Assembly: GCA_032622095.1 (NCBI GenBank) | Contig: CP136062.1 | Coordinates: forward strand, 197,849,887 to 197,913,886 | Direction: 5' to 3' | DNA from: Siphonodentalium dalli | Taxonomy: Eukaryota > Mollusca > Scaphopoda > Gadilida > Siphonodentaliidae | Length of the DNA: 64,000 nt | Part shown: positions 53,190 to 63,610 of the stretch, piece by piece | Numbering within the stretch: the first letter of the stretch is position 1 | Layout of the letters: each line of letters starts with the position of its first letter | Notes under the pieces: model-generated | Database searches by the model: none | What the model saw: only the letters and a program-made list of their open reading frames with translations | Told to the model about the DNA's origin: nothing | Position numbers and translations under genes: made by a program

Positions 53190-53575
53190 TATGGGGCCTT
53201 TGTCTCTATGAACATATAGTCTTAATTTTGGGGCCCTTTGTCGTATTTCTATGGATCTATTGTCTTAATTATGGGACCCTTTGTCAGTGAAATTCTATGG
53301 ATCTGTTGTCTGAAATACGGGCCCTTTGTCGTATTTCTATGGATCTATTGTCTTAAATACGGAGCCTTTGTGTATTTCTATGGATCTATTGTCTGAAATA
53401 CGGGGCCTTTGTGTAATTCTATGGATCTATTGTCTTATTCTGGGACCCTTTGTCAGTGTAATTCTATGGATCTGTTGTCTTAAATACGGGACCATTTGTC
53501 TGTATATTTCTATGGATCTATTGTCTGAAATACAGGGTCTTTGTCTGTGTAATTCTATGAACCTATAGTCTTACA
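53190..53575 (+). repeat. Tandem repeat of about 42 bp ('tttctatggatctattgtct')
   Basis: Eight or so units of the form TTTCTATGGATCTATTGTCT then 'taaatacggggcctttgt', variable in length. A 12-bp length difference between the arms falls inside this array (near 53240/60700), as expected for a slippage-prone array. The 80-codon ORF at 53326 is a repeat translation. Confidence 0.85.
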
Positions 53576-54261
53576 AAACCTTTTGTTTTGTTCATAAACC
53601 ACACGGTAAGCTATTTATAGATATGGGACAACAAGCGATTTTATGCCTAAAGAAGTAGGAACTGAGGTTCTGTATTCTTGTCACCAAGTATATGTAGTTT
53701 AAATCCTCTAAATATCGTCTGTTATACAGAAGAACCATTGACCATGTGACAGTCTCATGTTACAAAAGACCTATTATGGGGACACATTTCATTCCCCAAA
53801 AACGGTATATATAGGTGGGTATCAAACATTGGTCTGGAAAAGACATGGTATATGGACGTGTGTATTTACTAGATGTATTTTTTAAACGTTCATTTCATAT
53901 ACATGAACTCTTTATTGTTGTTCAACTTTTTAATTGGTAACCAATTATCGTATATAATTTTGTTTGGAGTGTTCATATACATCACTATACGAAACACAGC
54001 TTCTAATAAACTAGTCGATGGTTAAATCACCACAGCCAATATCCCCAATGGTAAGCTATTTTTTAGCGCATGGGGTACATTCATGACTAAAGAAGAAGGA
54101 AATGTGGTAAATTATACTTTATTATTTGATCACTTAACACACAGAACAGGTTTTTGCTGACTCGCTCTGTGTAACCTATTTCTAGTATGTAGCAGTATGT
54201 TCAGCAAACGCAGGTAAGCGATGCCTACGGTTGTAAGTGGTACTCGTCAGTGATCACTGAG

Positions 54262-54867
54262 TTAGGTCTGTGGTTCAGAACCAAGCTTTTTAGTTTTCAG
54301 TGTATAATCACCATAATTCCTGATTATTCCCAAGGTCCAAATGAGTTCACTATCTAGTTCTGAAATAGTTTTAGTTGTGTTTACAATGTAATCCAATACT
54401 AGTTGTTCATTAAACATCTTTTCAATCGTGAAAATTTCACAAGGTTCTGGGAGAATGATGTAACCGCATATTGATGTTTCTTCTTCGAATATCCGACTTC
54501 TTTCATTGAAAAACACGTCCTTGTAAACAGAAATTCGAACAAAGTTATCTCCAACGAGTTCACGAATCCCACGTATATAGTTATTTTTAGCAATACCTCT
54601 AATTAGCCAACAGTCAGAGAACAGTTGATCCACAATATCTAGTAAGAAATCTGTTTCAAATTCTGTTCTCTCCAACAAAGATTCCAATCTCTCTCTACCA
54701 TCAACAAAATGTCCTTCCAAAATTAACTTTATTATTAGCTTCTCCTCCCTTCGAAACCAAGTTTGCTGTAATTCATTCTTGATTTCTTCACATAGTGTTG
54801 ATGAGTTAACTAAAGCTTTGTACACTTTCTGACGCATTTCTGCTGGTAGCATATCAATTACCTCCAT
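54262..54867 (-). CDS. Intact 201-residue single-exon ORF, unknown protein
   Basis: The longest ORF in the window by a wide margin. ATG at 54867, TGA-ended at 54262. The N-terminal half (residues 1-95; LPAEMRQKVYKALVNSS, LIIKLILEGHFVDGRERL) looks helical and amphipathic; the C-terminal half has mixed beta-like stretches (VRISVYKDVFF, CGYIILPEPCEIFTIEKMF) and ends in a basic tail. No signal peptide, membrane span or recognised domain. Non-repetitive, unlike everything around it, and its mirror in the other arm is broken by one base. It could be a domesticated or mobile-element/viral gene, but nothing in the sequence identifies which. Confidence 0.6.
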   Translation of the reverse strand: MEVIDMLPAEMRQKVYKALVNSSTLCEEIKNELQQTWFRREEKLIIKLILEGHFVDGRERLESLLERTEFETDFLLDIVDQLFSDCWLIRGIAKNNYIRGIRELVGDNFVRISVYKDVFFNERSRIFEEETSICGYIILPEPCEIFTIEKMFNEQLVLDYIVNTTKTISELDSELIWTLGIIRNYGDYTLKTKKLGSEPQT

Positions 54868-55170
54868 AAGTCATTACGAAACACTCTGTTTATTCGAGGT
54901 AATCCACTACAACACGGGGTATTGATCGTGAGTTTCTCACAAAATTAGCACCAGTGTTATACAATCGGTGCTCATACTATACATAGCGTTCCAACTCTAA
55001 AGACACTCGGAAAAGTATTTATTTCTTATTATATTATTTATAACAACCAATCAAAACCCGTCGTTCAATTTAACTATACACGGACAAGCGGTATGATAAC
55101 AACCGTACAACAACTTGATGTATACTAGTCATATTTCATATTATTATTCTAAAATCTCCATTACATGGAG
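54868..55170 (-). promoter_or_regulatory. Upstream region of the 201-residue ORF
   Basis: On the minus strand, 'tataaataatataataag' and 'aataaatacttttccgagtg' lie 120-165 bp before the ATG, offering TATA-like stretches, but no element is diagnostic. 'attcgaggtaatcc' next to the start also occurs in the tandem modules at 52465. Confidence 0.25.
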
Positions 55171-55960
55171 CGAAATAAAGAGCGTATATGATGTAGACTG
55201 GTGTATAAATACTTAGTTATTTCTTTTCATCAATTATATGTATTGTAACTCCTATAAATATAGTCTGTTATACAGAGTAAACATGTACCACGTGGCAGTC
55301 TCACGATAGGCATACTATGTGAAAACATGTGCATATCACATATTCTTTTTACCGTTCATTCGTACGTAATCCAACCTCTCTGTTAATACACAGGCATAAA
55401 ACCATTGGTGTGGAAAAGACCTACTATGTGAATGCGTGTATTTACTTGATGTATACTAGGCCATTCATATTATTACTCTGAAATCTCCATTGCATGGAGC
55501 AAAATAAAGAGCGTGTATGACGTAGACTGGTGTATAAATGCTTAGTGATTTCTTTCCATCAATTATATGTATTGTAACTCCCATAAATATAGTCTGTTAT
55601 ACAGAGTAACCATGTACAACGTGACAGTTTCACGATAGGTCTACTATGTGAAAGCATGTGTATATCACATATTTTTTTTGCAATTCAATCGTATATAATC
55701 CAAGCTCTCTGTTAATACAGAGGCGTCAAAACACTGGTGTGGAACAGACCTACTATGTGGACGCGTGTATTTGCTTGATGTATACTGGTTCATTCATAGT
55801 ATTACTCTAAATTCTCCATTACATGGAGCAAAATAAAGAGCGTATACGATGTATTCTTTCCATAAATTATATGTATTTTGACTCCCGTAAATAGTCTGTT
55901 ATACAGATGAACCGTGTACCACGTGACGGTCTCGCAAAAGGTGTATACACATGTATTCAA
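55170..55960 (+). repeat. 329-bp tandem repeat, three units
   Basis: 'aaataaagagcgt' recurs at 55174, 55503 and 55832, exactly 329 bp apart. Each unit continues 'gtagactggtgtataaat', 'atagtctgttatacagagta', 'accatgtacaacgtgacag', 'ctactatgtgaaagcatgtg' and 'gatgtatactag'. A worn relative lies at 53720-53900. The third unit is shorter. Confidence 0.85.
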
Positions 55961-56360
55961 TGTATTCTTTAATAAGTCATTTCTCTATTATTTTCGTTCA
56001 GTAATATTGGTAGAAATGTAGTCTGAAATCGTCTGTATAGCGTCATATAGCTTTATTGGTGAATACGTCCATATTTCTTAAAGTACAGTACATATTCATA
56101 ATGTCAGGCATTATCAGCCAACTATTTATAGAAATACCTGTTATATGAGATCATATCGTAGCTGAATCTGGGATGCGACCTACCTCAACGGCGAAGTGCG
56201 CTCAAATGAAGTTACACATATTATATGAGCCATTATATGGATCGATGAGGTGTTATCTCAGTATGTCCGTACAATATTAGTAAACTACACCCCCTGCCTA
56301 TTACGTATACCAAGCGAGCGAAACAAACATGACATATCGATTATGTATATATAGTGATGA

Positions 56361-57464
56361 TATGTGTAAAATACGGATGACATTTTTTCGTGACGCGCGA
56401 TCGCTCCCCTAAACCCCGCCCCTTTTAAAACGGGGGGAGAGGGAGGGGCCCGGTCTGCGCTTTTTTTTTAGCCTCGAAAAGAACGATAACTCTGTAACAT
56501 ACCGCTACATCGTATACGAGCGCTTCTTTGTGAGAAAATACATCAACCAAACTTATTATTTAGTTTAAAATTCTTTTGTATATTAGTTTTGTTTCAAATT
56601 CGCGTTTAAAAAAGTAGTCATTTCGCGTTGTTGTACTACGTCAAATAGCCCCTTTTTTATTCGCCAAATATAGTCATAATAGCGTTTAAAAGTTTTGTCA
56701 AACCAGGGGGGGGTGAAAAAAAAAATTCCGGCACGTATGCCGGGGTGGGTGGGTGGTCAAAGCCACCAACAAGCAATTTTTTCCGCAACTAAAAAAAAAA
56801 AATTCCTACTTGTTTTTTAGTGTTTTGGCAATGAGTTGGGCTTCAAAACCACTTTGAATGAGAGAAATAATGTAATTCTAACTGGTAAACTGACTGCAGG
56901 CAGTTATCGTGTTGTATTTTGTTGCAAATATTGAAATCCAAGATGGCCGCTGGCAGCCATGTTTTTTTGGCCGAATGACCTCAAAATGACTCATTCCTAT
57001 TTACATGTCCATGTTAACATCCATGATAAATAGTATGCACAGAAATTCATATACAGCTGTTTACAGTGAATTTCCCCCCGAAAATCTCTGTTTTAGTGTT
57101 AAAAGGGGGTGGGTGTCAAAAAATGGTCGGAAAAAAACTGCCGAAAACGGAAAAAAATTTGGCGGTGGGGGTGGGTGGGTACAAAAAATGATCGAAAGGG
57201 AAAAAATGCCATACGTGCCTGAAATTTTTTTCCGACCCCCCCCCTGGTCAAACAGGTATTTTTTTTATTGCGTATTACGCGTTTATAAAATGACACGTTT
57301 CATAACAGGAAATTAACCATAAACAATGAAATTTTAAGTAAAAAATGTATACTTTTTACTATTTTGAACGCTGCGTTTCTATACATTTGCTGACATTACA
57401 TTAAAGGATACACATATGTATTTACTCTAAATATGAACATTTGTCTGTGAGACCAGGCATAGAT
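56361..57464. other. Palindrome spacer (1104 bp) with its own inverted repeat
   Basis: Unique sequence between the arms. Inside it, 'gtcaaaccaggggggggtg' through 'ggcacgtatgccgg' (56695-56745) is the approximate inverse of 'gccatacgtgcctgaaa' through 'cccccccctggtcaaac' (57208-57254), so a smaller, older foldback sits at the centre. Poly-G, poly-A and GGGTGGGTGGGT tracts (56740, 57105, 57165) are prominent. The ORFs at 57005-57316 span these tracts on both strands and are rejected. 'aagatggccgctggcagcca' (56940) is a fragment of the repeat seen at 14-15 kb. Confidence 0.7.
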
Positions 57465-58458
57465 TCATCACTATATATACATAATCGATATGTCATGTTT
57501 GTTTCGCTCGCTTGGTATACGTAATAGGCAGGGGGTGTAGTTTACTAATATTGTACGGACATACTGAGATAACACCTCATCGATCCATATAATGGCTCAT
57601 ATAATATGTGTAACTTCATTTGAGCGCACTTCGCTGTTGAGGTAGGTCGCATCCCAGATTCAGCTACGATATGATCTCATATAACAGGTATTTCTATAAA
57701 TAGTTGGCTGATAATGCCTGACATTATGAATATGTACTGTACTTTAAGAAATATGGACGTATTCACCAATAAAGCTATATGACGCTATACAGACGATTTC
57801 AGACTACATTTCTACCAATATTACTGAACGAAAATAATAGAGAAATGACTTATTAAAGAATACATTGAATACATGTGTATACACCTTTTGCGAGACCGTC
57901 ACGTGGTACACGGTTCATCTGTATAACAGACTATTTACGGGAGTCAAAATACATATAATTTATGGAAAGAATACATCGTATACGCTCTTTATTTTGCTCC
58001 ATGTAATGGAGAATTTAGAGTAATACTATGAATGAACCAGTATACATCAAGCAAATACACGCGTCCACATAGTAGGTCTGTTCCACACCAATGTTTTGAC
58101 GCCTCTGTATTAACAGAGAGCTTGGATTATATACGATTGAATTGCAAAAAAAAATATGTGATATACACATGCTTTCACATAGTAGACCTATCGTGAAACT
58201 GTCACGTTGTACATGGTTACTCTGTATAACAGACTATATTTATGGGAGTTACAATACATATAATTGATGGAAAGAAATCACTAAGCATTTATACACCAGT
58301 CTACGTCATACACGCTCTTTATTTTGCTCCATGCAATGGAGATTTCAGAGTAATAATATGAATGGCCTAGTATACATCAAGTAAATACACGCATTCACAT
58401 AGTAGGTCTTTTCCACACCAATGGTTTTATGCCTGTGTATTAACAGAGAGGTTGGATT

Positions 58459-58604
58459 ACGTAGACTGGTGTATAAATGCTTAGTGATTTCTTTCCATCA
58501 ATTATATGTATTGTAACTCCCATAAATATAGTCTGTTATACAGAGTAACCATGTACAACGTGACAGTTTCACGATAGGTCTACTATGTGAAAGCATGTGT
58601 ATAT
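58459..58604 (+). repeat. 146-bp template-switch segment within the right arm
   Basis: This stretch matches left-arm bases 55520-55665 in direct orientation (constant offset 2939), while both of its flanks match the left arm in inverted orientation. It replaces the mirror of about 24 bp (near 55340-55363). The entry junction shares 'acgta' with both templates and the exit shares 'atat', microhomologies typical of replication strand switching. Confidence 0.85.
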
Positions 58605-59076
58605 GTGATATGCACATGTTTTCACATAGTATGCCTATCGTGAGACTGCCACGTGGTACATGTTTACTCTGTATAACAGACTATATTTATAGGAGTTACA
58701 ATACATATAATTGATGAAAAGAAATAACTAAGTATTTATACACCAGTCTACATCATATACGCTCTTTATTTCGCTCCATGTAATGGAGATTTTAGAATAA
58801 TAATATGAAATATGACTAGTATACATCAAGTTGTTGTACGGTTGTTATCATACCGCTTGTCCGTGTATAGTTAAATTGAACGACGGGTTTTGATTGGTTG
58901 TTATAAATAATATAATAAGAAATAAATACTTTTCCGAGTGTCTTTAGAGTTGGAACGCTATGTATAGTATGAGCACCGATTGTATAACACTGGTGCTAAT
59001 TTTGTGAGAAACTCACGATCAATACCCCGTGTTGTAGTGGATTACCTCGAATAAACAGAGTGTTTCGTAATGACTT

Positions 59077-59681
59077 ATGGAGGTAATTGATATGCTACCA
59101 GCAGAAATGCGTCAGAAAGTGTACAAAGCTTTAGTTAACTCATCAACACTATGTGAAGAATCAAGAATGAATTACAGCAAACTTGGTTTCGAAGGGAGGA
59201 GAAGCTAATAATAAAGTTAATTTTGGAAGGACATTTTGTTGATGGTAGAGAGAGATTGGAATCTTTGTTGGAGAGAACAGAATTTGAAACAGATTTCTTA
59301 CTAGATATTGTGGATCAACTGTTCTCTGACTGTTGGCTAATTAGAGGTATTGCTAAAAATAACGATATACGTGGGATTCGTGAACTCGTTGGAGATAACT
59401 TTGTTCGAATTTCTGTTTACAAGGACGTGTTTTTCAATGAAAGAAGTCGGATATTCGAAGAAGAAACATCAATATGCGGTTACATCATTCTCCCAGAACC
59501 TTGTGAAATTTTCACGATTGAAAAGATGTTTAATGAACAACTAGTATTGGATTACATTGTAAACACAACTAAAACTATTTCAGAACTAGATAGTGAACTC
59601 ATTTGGACCTTGGGAATAATCAGGAATTATGGTGATTATACACTGAAAACTAAAAAGCTTGGTTCTGAACCACAGACCTAA
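59077..59681 (+). pseudogene. Mirror copy of the 201-residue ORF, frameshifted
   Basis: Same gene as 54262-54867. The ATG at 59077 is kept, but one A is missing near 59160 (GAAGAATC for GAAGAAATC), which shifts the frame after about 27 codons. The original frame resumes as an open stretch from 59223 to 59681 (152 codons). One further coding change is visible (Asp for Tyr in the KNN-x-IRG context). If the indel is real, only the left-arm copy encodes the full protein; a sequencing or consensus error is equally able to produce a lone 1-base gap. Confidence 0.7.
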
Positions 59682-60372
59682 CTCAGTGATCACTGACGAG
59701 TACCACTTACAACCGTAGGCATCGCTTACCTGTGTTTGCTGAACATACTGCTACATACTAGAAATAGGTTACACAGAGCGAGTCAGCAAAAACCTGTTCT
59801 GTGTGTTAAGTGATCAAATAATAAAGTATAATTTACCACATTTCCTTCTTCTTTAGTCATGAATGTACCCCATGCGCTAAAAAATAGCTTACCATTGGGG
59901 ATATTGGCTGTGGTGATTTAACCATCGACTAGTTTATTAGAAGCTGTGTTTCGTATAGTGATGTATATGAACACTCCAAACAAAATTATATACGATAATT
60001 GGTTACCAATTAAAAAGTTGAACAACAATAAAGAGTTCATGTATATGAAATGAACGTTTAAAAAATACATCTAGTAAATACACACGTCCATATACCATGT
60101 CTTTTCCAGACCAATGTTTGATACCCACCTATATATACCGTTTTTGGGGAATGAAATGTGTCCCCATAATAGGTCTTTTGTGACATGAGACTGTCACATG
60201 GTCAATGGTTCTTCTGTATAACAGACGATATTTAGAGGATTTAAACTACATATACTTGGTGACAAGAATACAGAACCTCAGTTCCTACTTCTTTAGGCAT
60301 AAAATCGCTTGTTGTCCCATATCTATAAATAGCTTACCGTGTGGTTTATGAACAAAACAAAAGGTTTTGTAA

Positions 60373-60741
60373 GACTATAGGTTCATAGAATTACACAGAC
60401 AAAGACCCTGTATTTCAGACAATAGATCCATAGAAATATACAGACAAATGGTCCCGTATTTAAGACAACAGATCCATAGAATTACACTGACAAAGGGTCC
60501 CAGAATAAGACAATAGATCCATAGAATTACACAAAGGCCCCGTATTTCAGACAATAGATCCATAGAAATACACAAAGGCTCCGTATTTAAGACAATAGAT
60601 CCATAGAAATACGACAAAGGGCCCGTATTTCAGACAACAGATCCATAGAATTTCACTGACAAAGGGTCCCATAATTAAGACAATAGATCCATAGAAATAA
60701 AAAAAATAAGACTATATGTTCATAGAGACAAAGGCCCCATA
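60373..60741 (-). repeat. Mirror of the 42-bp tandem array
   Basis: Inverse of 53190-53575, 12 bp shorter ('aaataaaaaaaataagac' at 60695 replaces a longer left-arm segment). Confidence 0.85.
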
Positions 60742-62656
60742 AAATGAGGACGCAATATAGACTGTCTACCTGGATCTTAGTATGCTTAATCTACCCTCAA
60801 TATCCTATAGACACGTAATCGATTAGAGAATGAACATCGCTCGGTTAGATTATATGTCCAAATAAGGGCATGGAGACCTATCATATTCCAAGTACATAAC
60901 ATTTAAGCATAGTTTTAATATGTTATAATTTGAAAGGAAATTTGCCTTATATATAACAAATACGACTGCTTTAGACCAGATTTTGACATTATAAATGATA
61001 CAAATGCTTGCATGTTAGTCAAAGTGAAGAGTGAGGGCGCATTTTTAAAAGTAAATAACACCGTATCATTAACAGAAACGAAACAATCGACCGCGGGTTA
61101 CAATACTACGAGCGTCTGTTTTGATGGACACGCTGCATTAGATTTAAATGAGGTGTACCTTTAATGTATAATAGTCCGCTATTAGGAACTGGGAGCCATT
61201 TATGAAGTGAATAACAATCAATACCTTCATTTCCTACATGAGTACCTCGAATGAACACGTGACGTATAATTTGAAAGACCCAATGAATTAAATGAACTTT
61301 ATACGGTTGATACGTCCAGCCAGATATGTAATGTATTAGCTGATTATATAATTTCCGAAAGTGACGTGTACCTTTAAGGCACGTGACCCAAATGTGGTCC
61401 ATCGTATGACGCATTTTATGAAGTGAATAACACAACGATTACCTTCATTTCGTACAGGATTACCTCGAATGAACATGCGACGTATAACTTACAAAACGAT
61501 GGGACCTTCAGATAATTTTGAAAATAAAGAGCATTTTATTAATGAATAATTAGGTTTAAATGACGGGTACCTTTAAGGTATGTGAACCAAATGTAGTGTA
61601 TCGTCTGAACCATTTCTGGAGTAATGACAAAGCAAAACCCTACATTCATACATTGCTGCATCGAATGAACCTGCGTTTAAATTGAATACCATTTTGTTTA
61701 AATGAGCTTACTATGGTTGATATGTTCAACCATATATGTAATGTGTTAACTTGTGCATCGAATGTACGCGTGACGTATAACTTTAAGGCTAATATGTTAA
61801 GAGATGTTGTCATTTAACGTCCATGATGGCAATTTCATATGAATGAAAGCATGCATAATGCTAAAATCAATATCAAAATTCAGACAATTTTGAAAATAAA
61901 GAGCGTTTTTTATTTATTATTTATAGTTACATTAGGTTTAAATGCTTAATTTTAAACATAACTTTAGTAAACGATAGAGATTCAGACACTTTTTGAAAAT
62001 AAAGAGCGTTTATATCGATGGATACGCTGAATTATGTTAAAGCGACTTGTACCTTTAAGGTAAGTGTCCACAAGTATAATAGTACGCTATATGAACCATT
62101 TATGAAGTGAATAACAAATCAAAAATTCCATTCAAACATTGTTGCATCGAATGTACAATGTCAGACGGGACAGGTGGAGATAACTTCAATTTGTTTACAC
62201 AGAGTGCATATGTCAAATATATTATCGATTGTCCAATTGATTGACGCGCATTGAGTAAAAATTTCAAATGAATTAGATGCAAGCAGATTTTCTGTTCACG
62301 CTGTTTCTTTATGATAAACTTTATATAGTAAATGCAACTGTATATAATAGCGTCTATTGAATATACGCTAGATGTTTGCCAAATGACATGTTGTCTGATA
62401 AAACAGATAAACTTTTGAATATAATTATTTCCAGAATGCTCGGTTTTCATATTCTAAGAACGCGCGATTTGTGATTCATTTAACCTCTGGAAGGCTCGAA
62501 TTTTATATGATGTTTAAACATACTGTTGGACGGGAGTGAAATGGTCATATATACACACAACCCATGTATGATTATGTTTGTTAATTGACATTTTGGAAAG
62601 CAAACGAGATTTAAGAGAATTTCAATAATTATAGCAGTTACACATTCATCATATAC

Positions 62657-63610
62657 ATGTGTTGCTCATGTGTGAGGGTGTGTGGGGGGAACATTCAACC
62701 AGAAAACGCAGCTAACATTCAACCAGACAAAACTGCTAATATTCAACCATCGAACGCAGCTAATGGTCAGCCAGCAAATGTAGCTAGCATTCAACCAGAC
62801 AAAAAACTGCTAATATTCAACCATCGAACGCAGCTAATGGTCAACCAGCAAATGTAGCTAGCATTCAACCAGCGATTACGGGTACGAAAGTTTACTGAAA
62901 TATGATTACTAAACTCCATAAAAATGGCCCTTGTTGGTCATCCTCTTTTTCAGGGCCTGAGAAATAGGTATACATAAGACCCCCCGAATAAGACCATAAA
63001 ATGGGCCCATCGTAAGACAAAAGGGCTAGACAAAGTTATATTTTGAATGTGGAAAAATCCAATTTAATAGTATTTTACATCGCTCGTGTTGTGAGGACCT
63101 TGTATACTGCCTTCCAGAACATTCCAAGCACGCAGCGGAGAACATTCAACCAGCAAACACAGCTAAAATTCAACAGCGATTACGGGTACGAACGTTTACT
63201 GAAATATAATTAATAAGCTCCAAAATGACCATCGAAACGGCCCTTCTTCATATATTCAACCAGACATAGCAGTTAATATTCAACCATCAAATGTAGATAA
63301 TAGTCAACCAGTAAATGCAACTAACATTCAACTAGCGATTACGGGTACGAACGTTTACTGAAATATAATTAATAAGCTCCAAAATGACCATCAAAACGGC
63401 CCTTCTTCACATATTCAACCAGACATAGCAGTTAATATTCAACCAGACATAGCATTTAATATTCAACCATCAAATGCAGCTAACATTGAACCAGCGATTT
63501 AAGCGATATCAGTTTACTGAAATATGATTCCTAAACTCCATAAAAATGGCTGTTTAACCAGCGAACGCCGCTAATGTCCAACCAGCAAATGCAGATAACA
63601 TTGAACAAAC
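62657..63610 (+). repeat. Mirror of the 24-bp repeat clusters
   Basis: 'attcaaccagacaaaactgc' and 'gcagctaatggtcagccagc' type units in the plus orientation, with the 66-codon repeat ORF at 62657-62857. Identical in structure to 50300-51275. Confidence 0.8.

Larger units (their letters stand above)
49931..56360 (+). repeat. Left arm of a giant palindrome (at least 6.43 kb)
   Basis: Reverse complement of 57465-64000. Mirror positions sum to 113825 next to the spacer, 113943 beyond the 146-bp switch segment and 113931 beyond a 12-bp indel near 53240. The inner end is sharp at 'tatatatagtgatga' (56360). The outer end is set only by the window edge, so the true arm may begin left of 49931. Differences from the right arm are few: single substitutions, a 1-bp indel in the 201-codon ORF, the 12-bp indel and the switch segment. 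Confidence 0.95.

Noticed and set aside
57005-57316. 103-codon ORF in the spacer
   Set aside because: Low-complexity Lys/Gly-rich translation of A and G runs; the opposite strand is open for the same reason.
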